From Calditrichia bacterium (GTDB lineage Bacteria > Calditrichota > Calditrichia > RBG-13-44-9 > J075), in assembly GCA_028284905.1 (NCBI GenBank), contig JANQQU010000001.1, forward strand, positions 1 through 62,090: DNA of 62,090 bases, in the 5' to 3' direction. Of the stretch, positions 1-8,907 are shown piece by piece (the first letter of the stretch is position 1; each line of letters begins with the position of its first letter). The notes below the pieces were generated by a model, which was not told the origin of the DNA, searched no databases, and was given only the letters and a program-made list of their open reading frames with translations. A program made the translations under genes and the position numbers.

Positions 1-1365
1 CAGTGCAGCGAAGAGGCCAAAAGGAGCGCCATCCTGGTTAGCAGCCGGATTAAGGAAACCGGAAGCGAATACAACTGCAGCGCCGCCGCCCAGTCCGGAG
101 AGATCTGCTTCGAAGGAAGCAACAATAACTTCATTGGCATCGCCAGGCGTTACATCAAGAATGTAAGATGCCGGGGGAACGGAGATATAGTCAGTGTTGT
201 CGCCGTATGCGGCATTGTCTACCAGGGTAGCTACGCCACGGGCAATTACGTCTACGGTCGGAGCGTCAGTCGCGCCATGGAAAGCAAAGAAATCTACCAA
301 GCCAGGATCGCTGCCAGCTTCACGAGTGTTGCCAACCGGGAAGATGGTGAAGCCGATATCGCGTGCATCCGGGTTAGCGGCAAAACTACTCGGGTCCAGC
401 ACGCCATTAGCAATAGCGACGAAAGTACCACCAGCCGGTAAGTTTACTACGAAGTTCGCCAGTGTATCATTTACAGATGTACTGTTACCGGGAGCCACGC
501 CAACATTTACCGGAGTGTCGCCGGGGAAGTCGATATATGGGGTTGCTGCGCGGAAAGCGAAATCATCCAATGCCGGGAGTAGAGCGCCATCTACATAAAC
601 GTCTACAACGGCAGCACCAGGATCGGCTGCATTATGAATAACCTGTAAGCGGGCAGTCGTTGAGATACGATCGTATACGAAACGGTCCAGTGAAATAGAA
701 GCACCGTCGTTATAGTTGTCTGCAACATGCTCGCGAATACCGATGTAGATATCCGAGCCTGCTGCGACATAATCAGTCGTTTTAAACGCATATCTTTGCC
801 AGCTGGTCGTTGTATCGCCAGTAGCGCCGAAGACCAATTCAGCAGCGATAACGTCGAAAGCTGCAGGATCATTGCCATTAGTAGTAGAAATGCGTACGTC
901 CACATTATCAGCAAAATTGTTTGGCCAATAGCGCATCCAGAAATAGAAAGAGTCGACATCTGCTACGTCGGTAATCTGCGGTGATACAATCCACTGATCA
1001 TTAGAAGTTGTGCCACCGGTATTCCAGGTAGAGAAAGCGACATTAGCGCCACCATCCGGGGGACCAGTTACTTCGCCGCCAACCCAGCCGGGTACCGGGG
1101 AAGTACCAATAGCAACCTGAGTCCAGCCGGTGCCACCATCCGGATTTAGCTTTTGCCATCCAGCCGGAGGAAAAGCGCCTTCGAACGACTCATCGATAAT
1201 TGCTGTTTCAATAGGAGATAAGGTACCGGTATTGATCTTGTCCTGCAGTTCTTCTAAAATGGTAAAAGTTTGCGGTGTAGTGCCAGTATATTTTTGCTGG
1301 CCGATCGCGAATCCGACTAATGCTATCATCGCGAATAAAGCCCCTTTAATCGATATTTGTTTCAT
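1..1365 (-). CDS. Secreted DUF4397 / choice-of-anchor-J protein, cut by left edge
   Basis: The frame is open for all 455 codons and runs off the left edge, so the C-terminus is missing. The start ATG at 1365 follows a GAGGAGC ribosome site at about 6 nt. Residues 1-22 form a signal peptide. Residues of about 55-215 look like a choice-of-anchor-J (cleaved-adhesin) domain, with DESFEGAFPPAGW followed later by DQWIVSPQI. Two DUF4397 modules follow at about 238-330 and 350-455, the first opening RLQVIHNAAD and the second FFAFHGATDAPTVDV. Both module types are typical of exported surface proteins, and a C-terminal sorting tail may lie beyond the edge. Binding partner and function are unknown. It is transcribed away from the DUF5683-like gene across a 371-nt spacer. 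Confidence 0.8.
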   Translation of the reverse strand, partial: MKQISIKGALFAMIALVGFAIGQQKYTGTTPQTFTILEELQDKINTGTLSPIETAIIDESFEGAFPPAGWQKLNPDGGTGWTQVAIGTSPVPGWVGGEVTGPPDGGANVAFSTWNTGGTTSNDQWIVSPQITDVADVDSFYFWMRYWPNNFADNVDVRISTTNGNDPAAFDVIAAELVFGATGDTTTSWQRYAFKTTDYVAAGSDIYIGIREHVADNYNDGASISLDRFVYDRISTTARLQVIHNAADPGAAVVDVYVDGALLPALDDFAFRAATPYIDFPGDTPVNVGVAPGNSTSVNDTLANFVVNLPAGGTFVAIANGVLDPSSFAANPDARDIGFTIFPVGNTREAGSDPGLVDFFAFHGATDAPTVDVIARGVATLVDNAAYGDNTDYISVPPASYILDVTPGDANEVIVASFEADLSGLGGGAAVVFASGFLNPAANQDGAPFGLFAAL

Positions 1366-1736
1366 AAAAAGCTCCTCAGAATAATTGTGATTATCTATTT
1401 ACCATTTACTTGAGTCGATTTCCCGATAACAGTGAATGATTCCCGGGTGATTTTTTAACACTGTCAGTCGCAATGCTGAAGCGATTAATTCTTTGGCCTA
1501 AGACTTAAATCGCTCAAATCGCTCACATTTGCTTTTTTACAAAACAAGCACCGTGCCAAACTTTCTGAGAATGAAAAATAATTTTTTGTAGGTTGTTTTT
1601 ATTGGACTTATGTAGGTGTGCGAAATTCGCTAGCCTGGGTATGATCAGCCTGCTATGTAAATTTTACATAGTAGATATCCAAAATTTAAATAGCTGCCTG
1701 AATAAATATAAAATTGCGCGATTTTTATTGGAAGAA
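1366..1736. other. Gene-free spacer, AT-rich
   Basis: I see no credible gene, tRNA or strong terminator here. It should contain the promoter for the DUF4397 protein. ORFs crossing it run antisense to the DUF5683-like gene. Confidence 0.5.
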
Positions 1737-2522
1737 TTACCAGCGCAGGTCGAGCTGAATTCCGGTAAAAACAGGGGTCATTTCCAGGGAAATTTCTACT
1801 TTTTCCCGGACCGGACTAAAGAAAGAAGCATCGATATGAGCGCCAAGCCAAACAGCGCCCATCGCATAAGCCCAATAGAATTGAGAGCGATAAGCATCCC
1901 GATAGTCCTCATATCTTTCTGCGGCAGATGTAGCATCGGTTGCATCGTTATAGCGGTCGCGTTTATTGCGGGTATCGAGAATTGCCCGGACAGTGCCGGC
2001 CAGCGTCGTAGTACCTAAAGTTAGCCAGGCGGCCCCTTTCCATTTATAACCGCGCCGGTATTGCTCCCAACCCGGGTAAAGAAGCGCACGCCAGGAAGCA
2101 GGATGGCTCTCGATGATATTGGTTGTTGGTTGTGCAGTCAGGGTTTTCAGGCGGTCGGAAAGATTCTCAAGATATTCTGCTTTCGTCTGCTGAAAAAGAG
2201 TGATGATCTTTGGGGATGTCGTCATCGGATCCAGGGTATGGTTCGGGTCAATTTCCAGGAGTTTCAGGAAAAAAGTGCGTGCGGCATCGGGTTGCTGTTT
2301 CCGTACTTCCCGGAAGGCGGCATATTGCCAAATCGTGATTCTTTCCGGAGGAGAGAAGTTGTCGATGCCGGTGATGGCTATCTCCAACAGGCGATCGGTT
2401 TCCTGGTAATCGAGGGCTTGGTAGGCAATAGCAATCTGTTCCGGCAGGGAACGGGATTCCTGTCCGGACAATAAATTGCCGGCTAAAAGGATATAAAAAA
2501 TAGTAATGAGAAAGTGTTTCAA
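1737..2522 (-). CDS. Exported DUF5683-like protein
   Basis: The 261-residue protein has a signal peptide at 1-20 (MKHFLITIFYILLAGNLLSG). A helical, TPR-like region at about 25-130 follows, then a segment with SWRALLYPGWEQYRRG at 143-158 and two hydrophobic stretches (about 164-182 and 216-230). Proline-glycine-x-GQ/EQ-Y motifs of this kind are seen in the DUF5683 family of FCB bacteria. The function of that family is not established. The start is a TTG at 2522 chosen because it gives a clean signal peptide; no strong ribosome site is visible, so the start is uncertain. It lies 154 nt downstream of the PEGA kinase on the same strand and may be co-regulated with it. Confidence 0.7.
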   Translation of the reverse strand: MKHFLITIFYILLAGNLLSGQESRSLPEQIAIAYQALDYQETDRLLEIAITGIDNFSPPERITIWQYAAFREVRKQQPDAARTFFLKLLEIDPNHTLDPMTTSPKIITLFQQTKAEYLENLSDRLKTLTAQPTTNIIESHPASWRALLYPGWEQYRRGYKWKGAAWLTLGTTTLAGTVRAILDTRNKRDRYNDATDATSAAERYEDYRDAYRSQFYWAYAMGAVWLGAHIDASFFSPVREKVEISLEMTPVFTGIQLDLRW

Positions 2523-2676
2523 ACTACTGTCGCAACTCTTTTCTTTGGCCCCTTATATAAGACATTATTTTAACAATCCGAAATTAATAGAACAAATAAT
2601 TTATTATCTGGCTGAAAATTTAAGGATCAGATTAGAAAAATAAATTAAAAGAGGGAGGCAGATAGCAGTGATGCGA

Positions 2677-4389
2677 CTACTGATTTGTATCCTCAAGGGG
2701 TTTCAGGGAGACTTTGACGCGAATTGTATCACCAGGAATAACGGATAGATTCTCCCGGTAATATTGCAATTGTGGATGCCGCAATTCCAGTACCCGGGTG
2801 CCGCTATTGATTGCCAGCGGGCGGGAAAGCGGGGTGGTATCACGATAGCGATCGTCTATGTAGACTTCCGCCCAGGGATGCACTTCCAACCAAAGGTGAC
2901 CAATTTGCGCAGCGAAATACCATTCAACCGAGCGCGATTCTCCCGATGCTAAATTGAGTTCGAGTAGATGGGGCGGGAACTTGGTATGCGAGAAACGAAG
3001 CAGATGTTGCCCGGGTGGTAAATCGATGGTTGTTTCTTCACCAGTGGTTGCCAAAGAATCGCCGTTGATAAAAACAGTTGCCCAGGCATCGTGAGAAATG
3101 GTCAAGCTGGCGGGTTTATTCGCCAAAGGCGCCGTTAATATAGTATCCGGTAGTTCCGCCTGGATGTTTGCAGGGGCGCTGGGTTGATTCTCTTCCCCGG
3201 AACGCTTTGCGGTAACTTCTTCGGTGATCCGCGACTGAGGCTTAATGTTTGTGCGGATAATGAGACTACTATCCGGAGAAGAAGCGTTTTGGCTGCTGTC
3301 AGCTAACGCGAGGGTATGTTCCGCTTCTATTGAAAGCGAATCCGCGCTTGCACTATTATCCGGGAGGTTCTGCTGATGGTCTCTGTTAAACCAGAAGATT
3401 GCGAAAAGCATGAATAGTATCGCAGCAATTGCAATTCCCTTTCGGCGATTCGGTGATCTGCTATCTGCGCCCAACGAGTTTTCAGAAGCTGGGGAAAAGG
3501 GCTCGGCAACCGGCAGATGCGTCTGAAAAAATTGGCGGTATGCCGGAGCGGTCGTTGCCAGTTCCTCCGGTAGATTGGCATTGTCGAGTGCCAGAAGCGC
3601 TTCCTTTACCGAAGACCAACGATCAGCAGGGTCCTTCGCCAGGCAGCGCTCAGTGAATGTCGCCAATGCTTCCGGCAGCTCTGGTAATAAAGTTCGAATA
3701 TCTTCGGGGTTCTCGTTTAAAATGCGATGTAATGTGGCGGAAACGTTACCGCCTTCAAAGGCTTTGCTGCCGCTAAGCATTTCATACATCACGCAGCCAA
3801 AGGCAAAAATGTCAGCGCGGCCATCCGGTGCGCCACCGGTAATTTGCTCCGGTGCCAGGTAAGCGAGGGTGCCGAGGATTGTGCCGGGTTGGGTGACTTC
3901 CGTCGTATCCGCCGGGCGGGCGAGCCCGAAATCGGTCAGTTTGACCTGTCCTTCATGATCAATGAGAATGTTCGCCGGTTTGATATCCCGATGGGTAATT
4001 TGTTCTTGATGCGCTGCCTGCAGAGCAAGTAGTATCTGTCGGGCCAGGGGCAGCATAACTGCCAGCGGCACTTTTCCAGCGCTTTCCAACAGCTGACGAA
4101 CATTGCCGCCATGGACGAATTCCAGAATCAGGTAGTGATAATTCTCCTGCGCACCGGCGTCATAAATGTCGACAATATTCGGATGATCCAGGCGGGCCAT
4201 TGCCTTTCCTTCCCGCTGGAATCGCTTAATGCGCTCCGCATCGCCACCGGTTTTTTGCGGTTTGAGAATTTTAACCAGCACCGCGCGATTTTCTGCAGAT
4301 TGCCAGGATTTGTAAACGAGGGTATTCGGACCCTCGTAGATCAGCTCCTGTAGCGAAACATCCTTGATAGTGGAAAAAGGCAACGTCAT
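2677..4389 (-). CDS. Ser/Thr protein kinase with C-terminal PEGA domains
   Basis: This is a complete Hanks-type kinase: Lys40 in AVLVKILK, Glu60, HRDIKPAN with catalytic Asp135, and DFG at 153-155, followed by LAPEQ and DIFAFG. A single membrane segment lies at about 318-334 (GIAIAAILFMLFAIFWF). Two PEGA domains follow, one near 430-495 containing ATVFINGD and one near 500-562 containing AEVYIDDR. The expected topology is a cytoplasmic kinase joined to periplasmic PEGA domains, which in other proteins bind the cell envelope or other proteins. The sensed signal is unknown. The sigma-54 activator gene ends 72 nt upstream on the same strand, suggesting shared transcription. A PP2C phosphatase that could oppose it lies far away at 34840-36612. 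Confidence 0.93.
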   Translation of the reverse strand: MTLPFSTIKDVSLQELIYEGPNTLVYKSWQSAENRAVLVKILKPQKTGGDAERIKRFQREGKAMARLDHPNIVDIYDAGAQENYHYLILEFVHGGNVRQLLESAGKVPLAVMLPLARQILLALQAAHQEQITHRDIKPANILIDHEGQVKLTDFGLARPADTTEVTQPGTILGTLAYLAPEQITGGAPDGRADIFAFGCVMYEMLSGSKAFEGGNVSATLHRILNENPEDIRTLLPELPEALATFTERCLAKDPADRWSSVKEALLALDNANLPEELATTAPAYRQFFQTHLPVAEPFSPASENSLGADSRSPNRRKGIAIAAILFMLFAIFWFNRDHQQNLPDNSASADSLSIEAEHTLALADSSQNASSPDSSLIIRTNIKPQSRITEEVTAKRSGEENQPSAPANIQAELPDTILTAPLANKPASLTISHDAWATVFINGDSLATTGEETTIDLPPGQHLLRFSHTKFPPHLLELNLASGESRSVEWYFAAQIGHLWLEVHPWAEVYIDDRYRDTTPLSRPLAINSGTRVLELRHPQLQYYRENLSVIPGDTIRVKVSLKPLEDTNQ

Positions 4390-4461
4390 GGATAGTTAAA
4401 CATTTCTTTGGCAAAGTTGTTCAATCCTGCCGGTCGTTGCCGGCAGAAGGTGCAAATAGTA

Positions 4462-5928
4462 TCAGCGAATGCCCCATTCGCGGCACTTGTAATGCACCCA
4501 GCTCAGGGAAACACCGAGTGTGTTGGCAGCATGTGTTTTGTTACCATCAAGCGCCTGCAGGGTTTTTTCCAGTAAAATGCGCTGCATTTCATCCATGGTC
4601 ATTCCCGCTTCGATGCCCTGTGCTTTTCCCTTACGGCGTAATATAATATCTTCTTCGGTAATAAACGATTGTGTTGCCATAACAACGGCGCGTTCGATAA
4701 CATTCTCGAACTGGCGAATATTACCGGGCCAGGGATACTCGACAAGTTGATCCATGGCAGTTTCGGTAAAGCCAAGGAAGTGCTTACCGGTCGCTTCGCT
4801 GTATTTGTTGAGAAAATGTTGGGCAAGTAAGGGAATATCTGAGCGGCGCTCGCGCAGCGGGGGGATATGAATCGGAATAACCTGCAGACGATAATAGAGA
4901 TCTTCCCGGAAGCGTCCTTCCTGTACTTCCAGCTCCAGATCAAGATTTGTTGCGGCAATCACCCGCACATCGACATTTACCGGCTGATTGCTGCCAACCG
5001 GCTGAATCTCTTTTTCCTGCAGAAAACGCAGTAGTTTGACCTGCAGAGCGGGAGGGATTTCTGCGATTTCGTCCAGGAAAATTGTGCCGCCATCGGCACT
5101 TTCAATCAATCCTTTTTTATCCGTTACCGCACCGGTAAAAGCCCCTTTTTTATATCCGTATAATTCACTCTCGATTAACTTTTCCGGAATTGCGGCGCAA
5201 TTGACTGCAACGAAGGGACGGTCATGACGCAGGCCATTGTAGTGAATTGCCCGGGCGAAGAGTTCCTTCCCAGTGCCGGTTTCCCCGGTCAGCAATACCG
5301 TTGAGATATTGTTTAATACTTTCCCTACCATGCTGAACACCTGGCTCATCGATTTGCTTTTGCCGACGATTTCCTTAAAAGCATATATACGATGGAATTC
5401 TTCCTTGAGAATATTGTTTTCCTGGCGGAGATTTTCCAGCAATCGCGAATTTTCCAAAGCTATTGCGGCCTGATTAGCAAAGGCGTTCATAAACTTCAAA
5501 CTTTGATGATTTAGTTTCGCTGTGTGGGATTGACTGTCGATATAAATGACTCCGATCAGCCTCCCCTTTAACAGTAATGGCACGCAGGCGATGGAAGAAA
5601 TCTTATTGAGCATGATGCTTGGAGCGCCGTCAAGTTCTTCGTTTTCGGCGGTATCAAAGGTTAGCAAAGCCTGCTTTTTTTCAATCACTGTTTCTATCGC
5701 AGTAGAGGAAATTTCCGAGATATCGCTGATCTTTTCCGGGTCGATATTTTTCGCTGCCCGTGGCAATAAGCCTTCATCAGATTTCAGAAGAATGAATCCG
5801 CGTTCCGCAGAAAGTTGCTGCAGGGCGATATCAAGAATGCGATTTAACAGCTCATCGGGATCCTGAATAGAATTAATCTCACCGCTAATTTCGAGCAGGG
5901 CCTGTAAATATTGTTCCGGAATACTCAT
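4462..5928 (-). CDS. GAF-domain sigma-54-dependent transcriptional activator
   Basis: An N-terminal GAF domain (about 20-165) is followed by an AAA+ module: Walker A GETGTGKE at 215-222, the sigma-54 contact loop GAFTGA at 262-267, and Walker B GTIFLDEI at 281-288. A Fis-type helix-turn-helix lies at about 445-488 (NKTHAANTLGVSLSWVHYK). The order GAF-AAA-HTH, with no receiver domain, means it is probably controlled by a ligand or by protein contact through GAF and not by phosphorylation from a histidine kinase. The start ATG at 5928 has an AGGAG site 6 nt upstream. It sits 17 nt after the upstream lipoprotein gene and directly before the Ser/Thr kinase, so kinase input is possible but unproven. 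Confidence 0.94.
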   Translation of the reverse strand: MSIPEQYLQALLEISGEINSIQDPDELLNRILDIALQQLSAERGFILLKSDEGLLPRAAKNIDPEKISDISEISSTAIETVIEKKQALLTFDTAENEELDGAPSIMLNKISSIACVPLLLKGRLIGVIYIDSQSHTAKLNHQSLKFMNAFANQAAIALENSRLLENLRQENNILKEEFHRIYAFKEIVGKSKSMSQVFSMVGKVLNNISTVLLTGETGTGKELFARAIHYNGLRHDRPFVAVNCAAIPEKLIESELYGYKKGAFTGAVTDKKGLIESADGGTIFLDEIAEIPPALQVKLLRFLQEKEIQPVGSNQPVNVDVRVIAATNLDLELEVQEGRFREDLYYRLQVIPIHIPPLRERRSDIPLLAQHFLNKYSEATGKHFLGFTETAMDQLVEYPWPGNIRQFENVIERAVVMATQSFITEEDIILRRKGKAQGIEAGMTMDEMQRILLEKTLQALDGNKTHAANTLGVSLSWVHYKCREWGIR

Positions 5929-5945
5929 GGGGTCTCCTGAAACGT

Positions 5946-6977
5946 TTAATTGTTATTGATAACGACAAAGCGGGCCTCTTCCGAACGGCTAAAATTGTTC
6001 AGTTGATCGCGAATACCGATTGTCCATAGATACTGCCCATCGGCCAACGAATCACTAATCGTTAGCGATGCTGCACTTTCTGAAATGCCCTTTTCTGAAA
6101 ATGTTGGAAATGGCGTGCCGCCAAAAATACGAAAAAGCTCTATCTCATATTGAAATTCGAATTGCAAGTTCAAATGTTGCCATTTGAGCGTTGGAAAAGC
6201 ATTGGTGGTATCGAAGGTTGCAGGGGAAACAATCGTCGGTGTTTCCTGGATGATCCGCTTCAGAAAAAATGGCCCTTCCTGACGCACAGCGCCGGGTTTA
6301 TCTGCCAAAGTAATGATACCGCCGGTTTCTACTAATGGGGAAAGGTTGGTTTCCGGGAATTCAATGTCCAGCATGGTCAGTGTAAATGAATCCGGGCGAG
6401 CGGTCGCCGCAAAGGAACGGGTAAAATTGATCTCCGGAATTTCGAATTGGAGATTATCAATATCGCCAACGCCGTCAGGATCCGCGATGATTACACTGAG
6501 GGTTGCCTGAAAGAATTCGCCGGGAAATATCTCGTCAATATGTGTACTGAAAAAGAAGCTGCGTTCAATCCGCGGAAGGCCATTAAGGAAAAAGTTCTCT
6601 ACGATGAGATCGCTTTCCCGGGCAACATTAATTTGCAAACTATCAGGATGGTAATTGTCTTGTTCTGCCAACAGGGTGTAATCTCCGGGCGTGATCGTTG
6701 AAAACTGATAGTTGCCTTCACTATCGGTAAAAGTGAAGCGGCCGGTTGGCAACAAGGTCACTTGTATATTGGCGAGAGGGCTGCGCGGCTCATAAAAAGA
6801 GAAGATACGTCCCTGAATAGCATTACTGCTCGCCGGGGAAAACGCGAGGTCGAAGGGATTATCGCGGGTTGGCTCCGGCACACAGCTTATTAACGCCAGG
6901 CCAAACAGTATGCCTGGTATCAGATGTTTAAGAGAATGGTTATTGCAGTATTTTGCCAGTCGTCGCAAATTGAACAT
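5946..6977 (-). CDS. Lipoprotein with carboxypeptidase-regulatory-like domain
   Basis: The 343-residue protein has a signal peptide ending in LALISC, so Cys32 is the probable lipidated residue. Residues of about 53-120 resemble a carboxypeptidase-regulatory-like beta-sandwich (NAIQGRIFSFYEPRSPLANI, then TDSEGNYQFSTITPGDYTLLA). The remainder is beta-rich and ends in an Ig- or FN3-like segment with YEIELFRI. Its ATG overlaps the photolyase stop codon (TAATG), and a GAAGGGG ribosome site lies within the photolyase end, so the two are translationally coupled. A structural envelope role is likely. No enzymatic motif is visible. Confidence 0.78.
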   Translation of the reverse strand: MFNLRRLAKYCNNHSLKHLIPGILFGLALISCVPEPTRDNPFDLAFSPASSNAIQGRIFSFYEPRSPLANIQVTLLPTGRFTFTDSEGNYQFSTITPGDYTLLAEQDNYHPDSLQINVARESDLIVENFFLNGLPRIERSFFFSTHIDEIFPGEFFQATLSVIIADPDGVGDIDNLQFEIPEINFTRSFAATARPDSFTLTMLDIEFPETNLSPLVETGGIITLADKPGAVRQEGPFFLKRIIQETPTIVSPATFDTTNAFPTLKWQHLNLQFEFQYEIELFRIFGGTPFPTFSEKGISESAASLTISDSLADGQYLWTIGIRDQLNNFSRSEEARFVVINNN

Positions 6978-8302
6978 TATGCCCCTTCTTTTACTTCCGA
7001 TAGTGCGCCTTTAAAAGCGGCTAATGCCCGCTGCCGGGCGTAGCTATGTTCGATGATGGGGGCCGGATACTGTGCAGTATCGAATTCCGTTACCCATTTT
7101 TTTATGTAATGAAACTGAGGATCAAATTTTTTCTGCTGCGATTCCGGATTGAATATGCGAAAGTAGGGGGCGGCATCGCAACCACAGCCGGCCGCCCATT
7201 GCCAGTTACCATTATTCGAGGCCAGTTCAAAATCCAAAAGCTTTTCAGCAAAATAGGCTTCTCCCCATTGCCAGTCAATTAATAAATGTTTTGTAAGGAA
7301 ACTTGCTGTAACCATTCTTACCCGATTGTGCATAAAGCCGGTGGCGTTTAGTTCGCGCATGCCGGCATCTACCATGGGATACCCGGTTTCCCCCCGGCAC
7401 CAGCGCTGAAATTCATCTTCATCATGCCGCCAGGGCACCCGCTTATATTTTGCCCGAAAAGGCGCGTTAACGACGTGGGGAAAATGCCAGAGGATCGACA
7501 TGAAAAATTCCCGCCAGATCAGTTCACTTAACCAGGTTTCGTTCAGGCTCATGGCAATTTTAACCAGCTTTCGCGTGCTGATGGTCCCGAAACGAAGATG
7601 AACACTGAGCAGCGTCGTCCCTTTGACCCCGGGATAATCGCGCCGCTCATGATAATTGGTTATAATTTCCTGATCAACGATTTTCGCCGGGAAAGGCAGA
7701 TCGCTCAATTGAAATCCAATAGCGTCCAGCGCCGGGAAGTTCACCTGAAATTTCAGGCAGTTCTGCAACATTTTTTCTGATGGATGCGCATTCAGATCGG
7801 ACTGCTTCAAACGGCTTTGCCAGCGTTTCCGATAGGGAGTGTAAACCGTGTAAGGTTTGCCGGCATCGGTCATAATATCATCTTTTTCAAAAATGACCTG
7901 ATCTTTAAATGTGTGAAAAGGAATTTGCTTCCCAGCCAGTAATTTTTCTAGCGAAGCATCGCGCTTGATTGCATAGGGTTCGTAGTCGTGATTGGTATAA
8001 ACCGCCCGAATATCAAATTCTTCAAGAAGCTGTTCCCAGATTGCCAGTGGGCTGCCATGCTTGATCAACAGATCACTGCCGGCAGATTGCAGATCATTCC
8101 GGATTTCGCTAAGGGCATTGTAAATGAAAGTTATCCGGCGGTCGGATTTATCCTGCAGCGCTTCGAGAATTTCGCTGTCGAAAATGAACAGGGGAAGCAC
8201 CGGATATTCCCCGTTGAGTGCGTGGAATAAACCGGTATTATCCTCCAGCCTTAAATCTCGCCGAAACCAGAAAACAGAAACTTGTTGCTTTGATGTGCTC
8301 AT
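6977..8302 (-). CDS. phrB: Deoxyribodipyrimidine photolyase (class I cryptochrome/photolyase family)
   Basis: The enzyme splits cyclobutane pyrimidine dimers using blue light and FADH-. The N-terminal antenna-binding Rossmann domain starts FWFRRDLRLEDNTGL. The FAD-binding C-terminal half contains LSELIWREFF and the family signature NGNWQWAAGCGCDAAP with PYFRIFNP. The length of 441 residues is slightly below the usual 450-480. The neighbouring SRPBCC and DUF523-DUF1722 genes on the same strand recall the ybgA-phr pairing of Escherichia coli, which supports a DNA-repair role over a photoreceptor one. The ribosome site before 8302 is weak. Class I photolyases and CRY-type photoreceptors cannot be separated on sequence alone. 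Confidence 0.95.
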   Translation of the reverse strand: MSTSKQQVSVFWFRRDLRLEDNTGLFHALNGEYPVLPLFIFDSEILEALQDKSDRRITFIYNALSEIRNDLQSAGSDLLIKHGSPLAIWEQLLEEFDIRAVYTNHDYEPYAIKRDASLEKLLAGKQIPFHTFKDQVIFEKDDIMTDAGKPYTVYTPYRKRWQSRLKQSDLNAHPSEKMLQNCLKFQVNFPALDAIGFQLSDLPFPAKIVDQEIITNYHERRDYPGVKGTTLLSVHLRFGTISTRKLVKIAMSLNETWLSELIWREFFMSILWHFPHVVNAPFRAKYKRVPWRHDEDEFQRWCRGETGYPMVDAGMRELNATGFMHNRVRMVTASFLTKHLLIDWQWGEAYFAEKLLDFELASNNGNWQWAAGCGCDAAPYFRIFNPESQQKKFDPQFHYIKKWVTEFDTAQYPAPIIEHSYARQRALAAFKGALSEVKEGA

Positions 8303-8341
8303 TTATTATTACCCAAAACGCCTGTCTGTATAGATTAAATT

Positions 8342-8851
8342 TTAACTATTCGCTAACACAGCTTCTTCGTTTTTGTCTGCGCCAATTTCGGTCTTTTCGG
8401 TTGGGAAAAATTTTTCGATTTGTTCCAGTCGGTAAGCAAAAATTTGCTCCACGTTGTTACGGATAAAAAACTTGTGGGCGATGGATCCGAAAATCCAACC
8501 TGGTACTCGATATTCCACCCGATCAGACATGAGTGTGCCGCCATCTTTTGCTTCAAAACGATGCGTATGCACCCATTTGCTGTAAGGGCCTTTCAACTGC
8601 GAATCGGAAAATTGATAGGGCGGCTGCCAGGAAGTAATTTCCGTTTTCCAATACATCGGAACACCATAAAGCTTCAGGCGATAATCAATCAATGTCCCTT
8701 CCTCGATATCCGGCGTGGAAGTTTTCAGAATTTTGAAATTCAGCCAGGGTGGGGTGATTTTTTCGAGGTTTTCGGCCGCTTTAAAAAACTCAAATACGTC
8801 TGCAACCGGATAAGGGACCCAATGCGAGGTTTCAAATATGTAATCTTTCAT
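8342..8851 (-). CDS. SRPBCC (START/Bet v1-like) family protein
   Basis: The 169-residue protein begins YIFETSHWVPYPVADVFEFF and continues with ENLEKITPPWLNFKI, the typical opening of COG4276-type SRPBCC domains with a deep hydrophobic ligand pocket. The motifs MSDRVEYRVPGWIFG and HKFFIRNNVEQIFAYR are also characteristic. No catalytic residues can be assigned. The gene lies between the photolyase (39 nt away) and the DUF523-DUF1722 gene (56 nt away). Proteins of this family are often found near photolyases and short-chain dehydrogenases, so a light- or stress-related role is inferred. The start at 8851 has a GAAGG site about 8 nt upstream. Confidence 0.85.
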   Translation of the reverse strand: MKDYIFETSHWVPYPVADVFEFFKAAENLEKITPPWLNFKILKTSTPDIEEGTLIDYRLKLYGVPMYWKTEITSWQPPYQFSDSQLKGPYSKWVHTHRFEAKDGGTLMSDRVEYRVPGWIFGSIAHKFFIRNNVEQIFAYRLEQIEKFFPTEKTEIGADKNEEAVLANS

Positions 8852-8907
8852 CTTAATACCTTCTCTTTTTCAAGGAGATCAAAATATCTCAGATATTCAT
8901 CATTTAT

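Noticed and set aside
194..598. Plus-strand frame of 134 codons at the left end
   Set aside because: It lies antisense to the complete DUF4397 frame, which has signal peptide and domain support.
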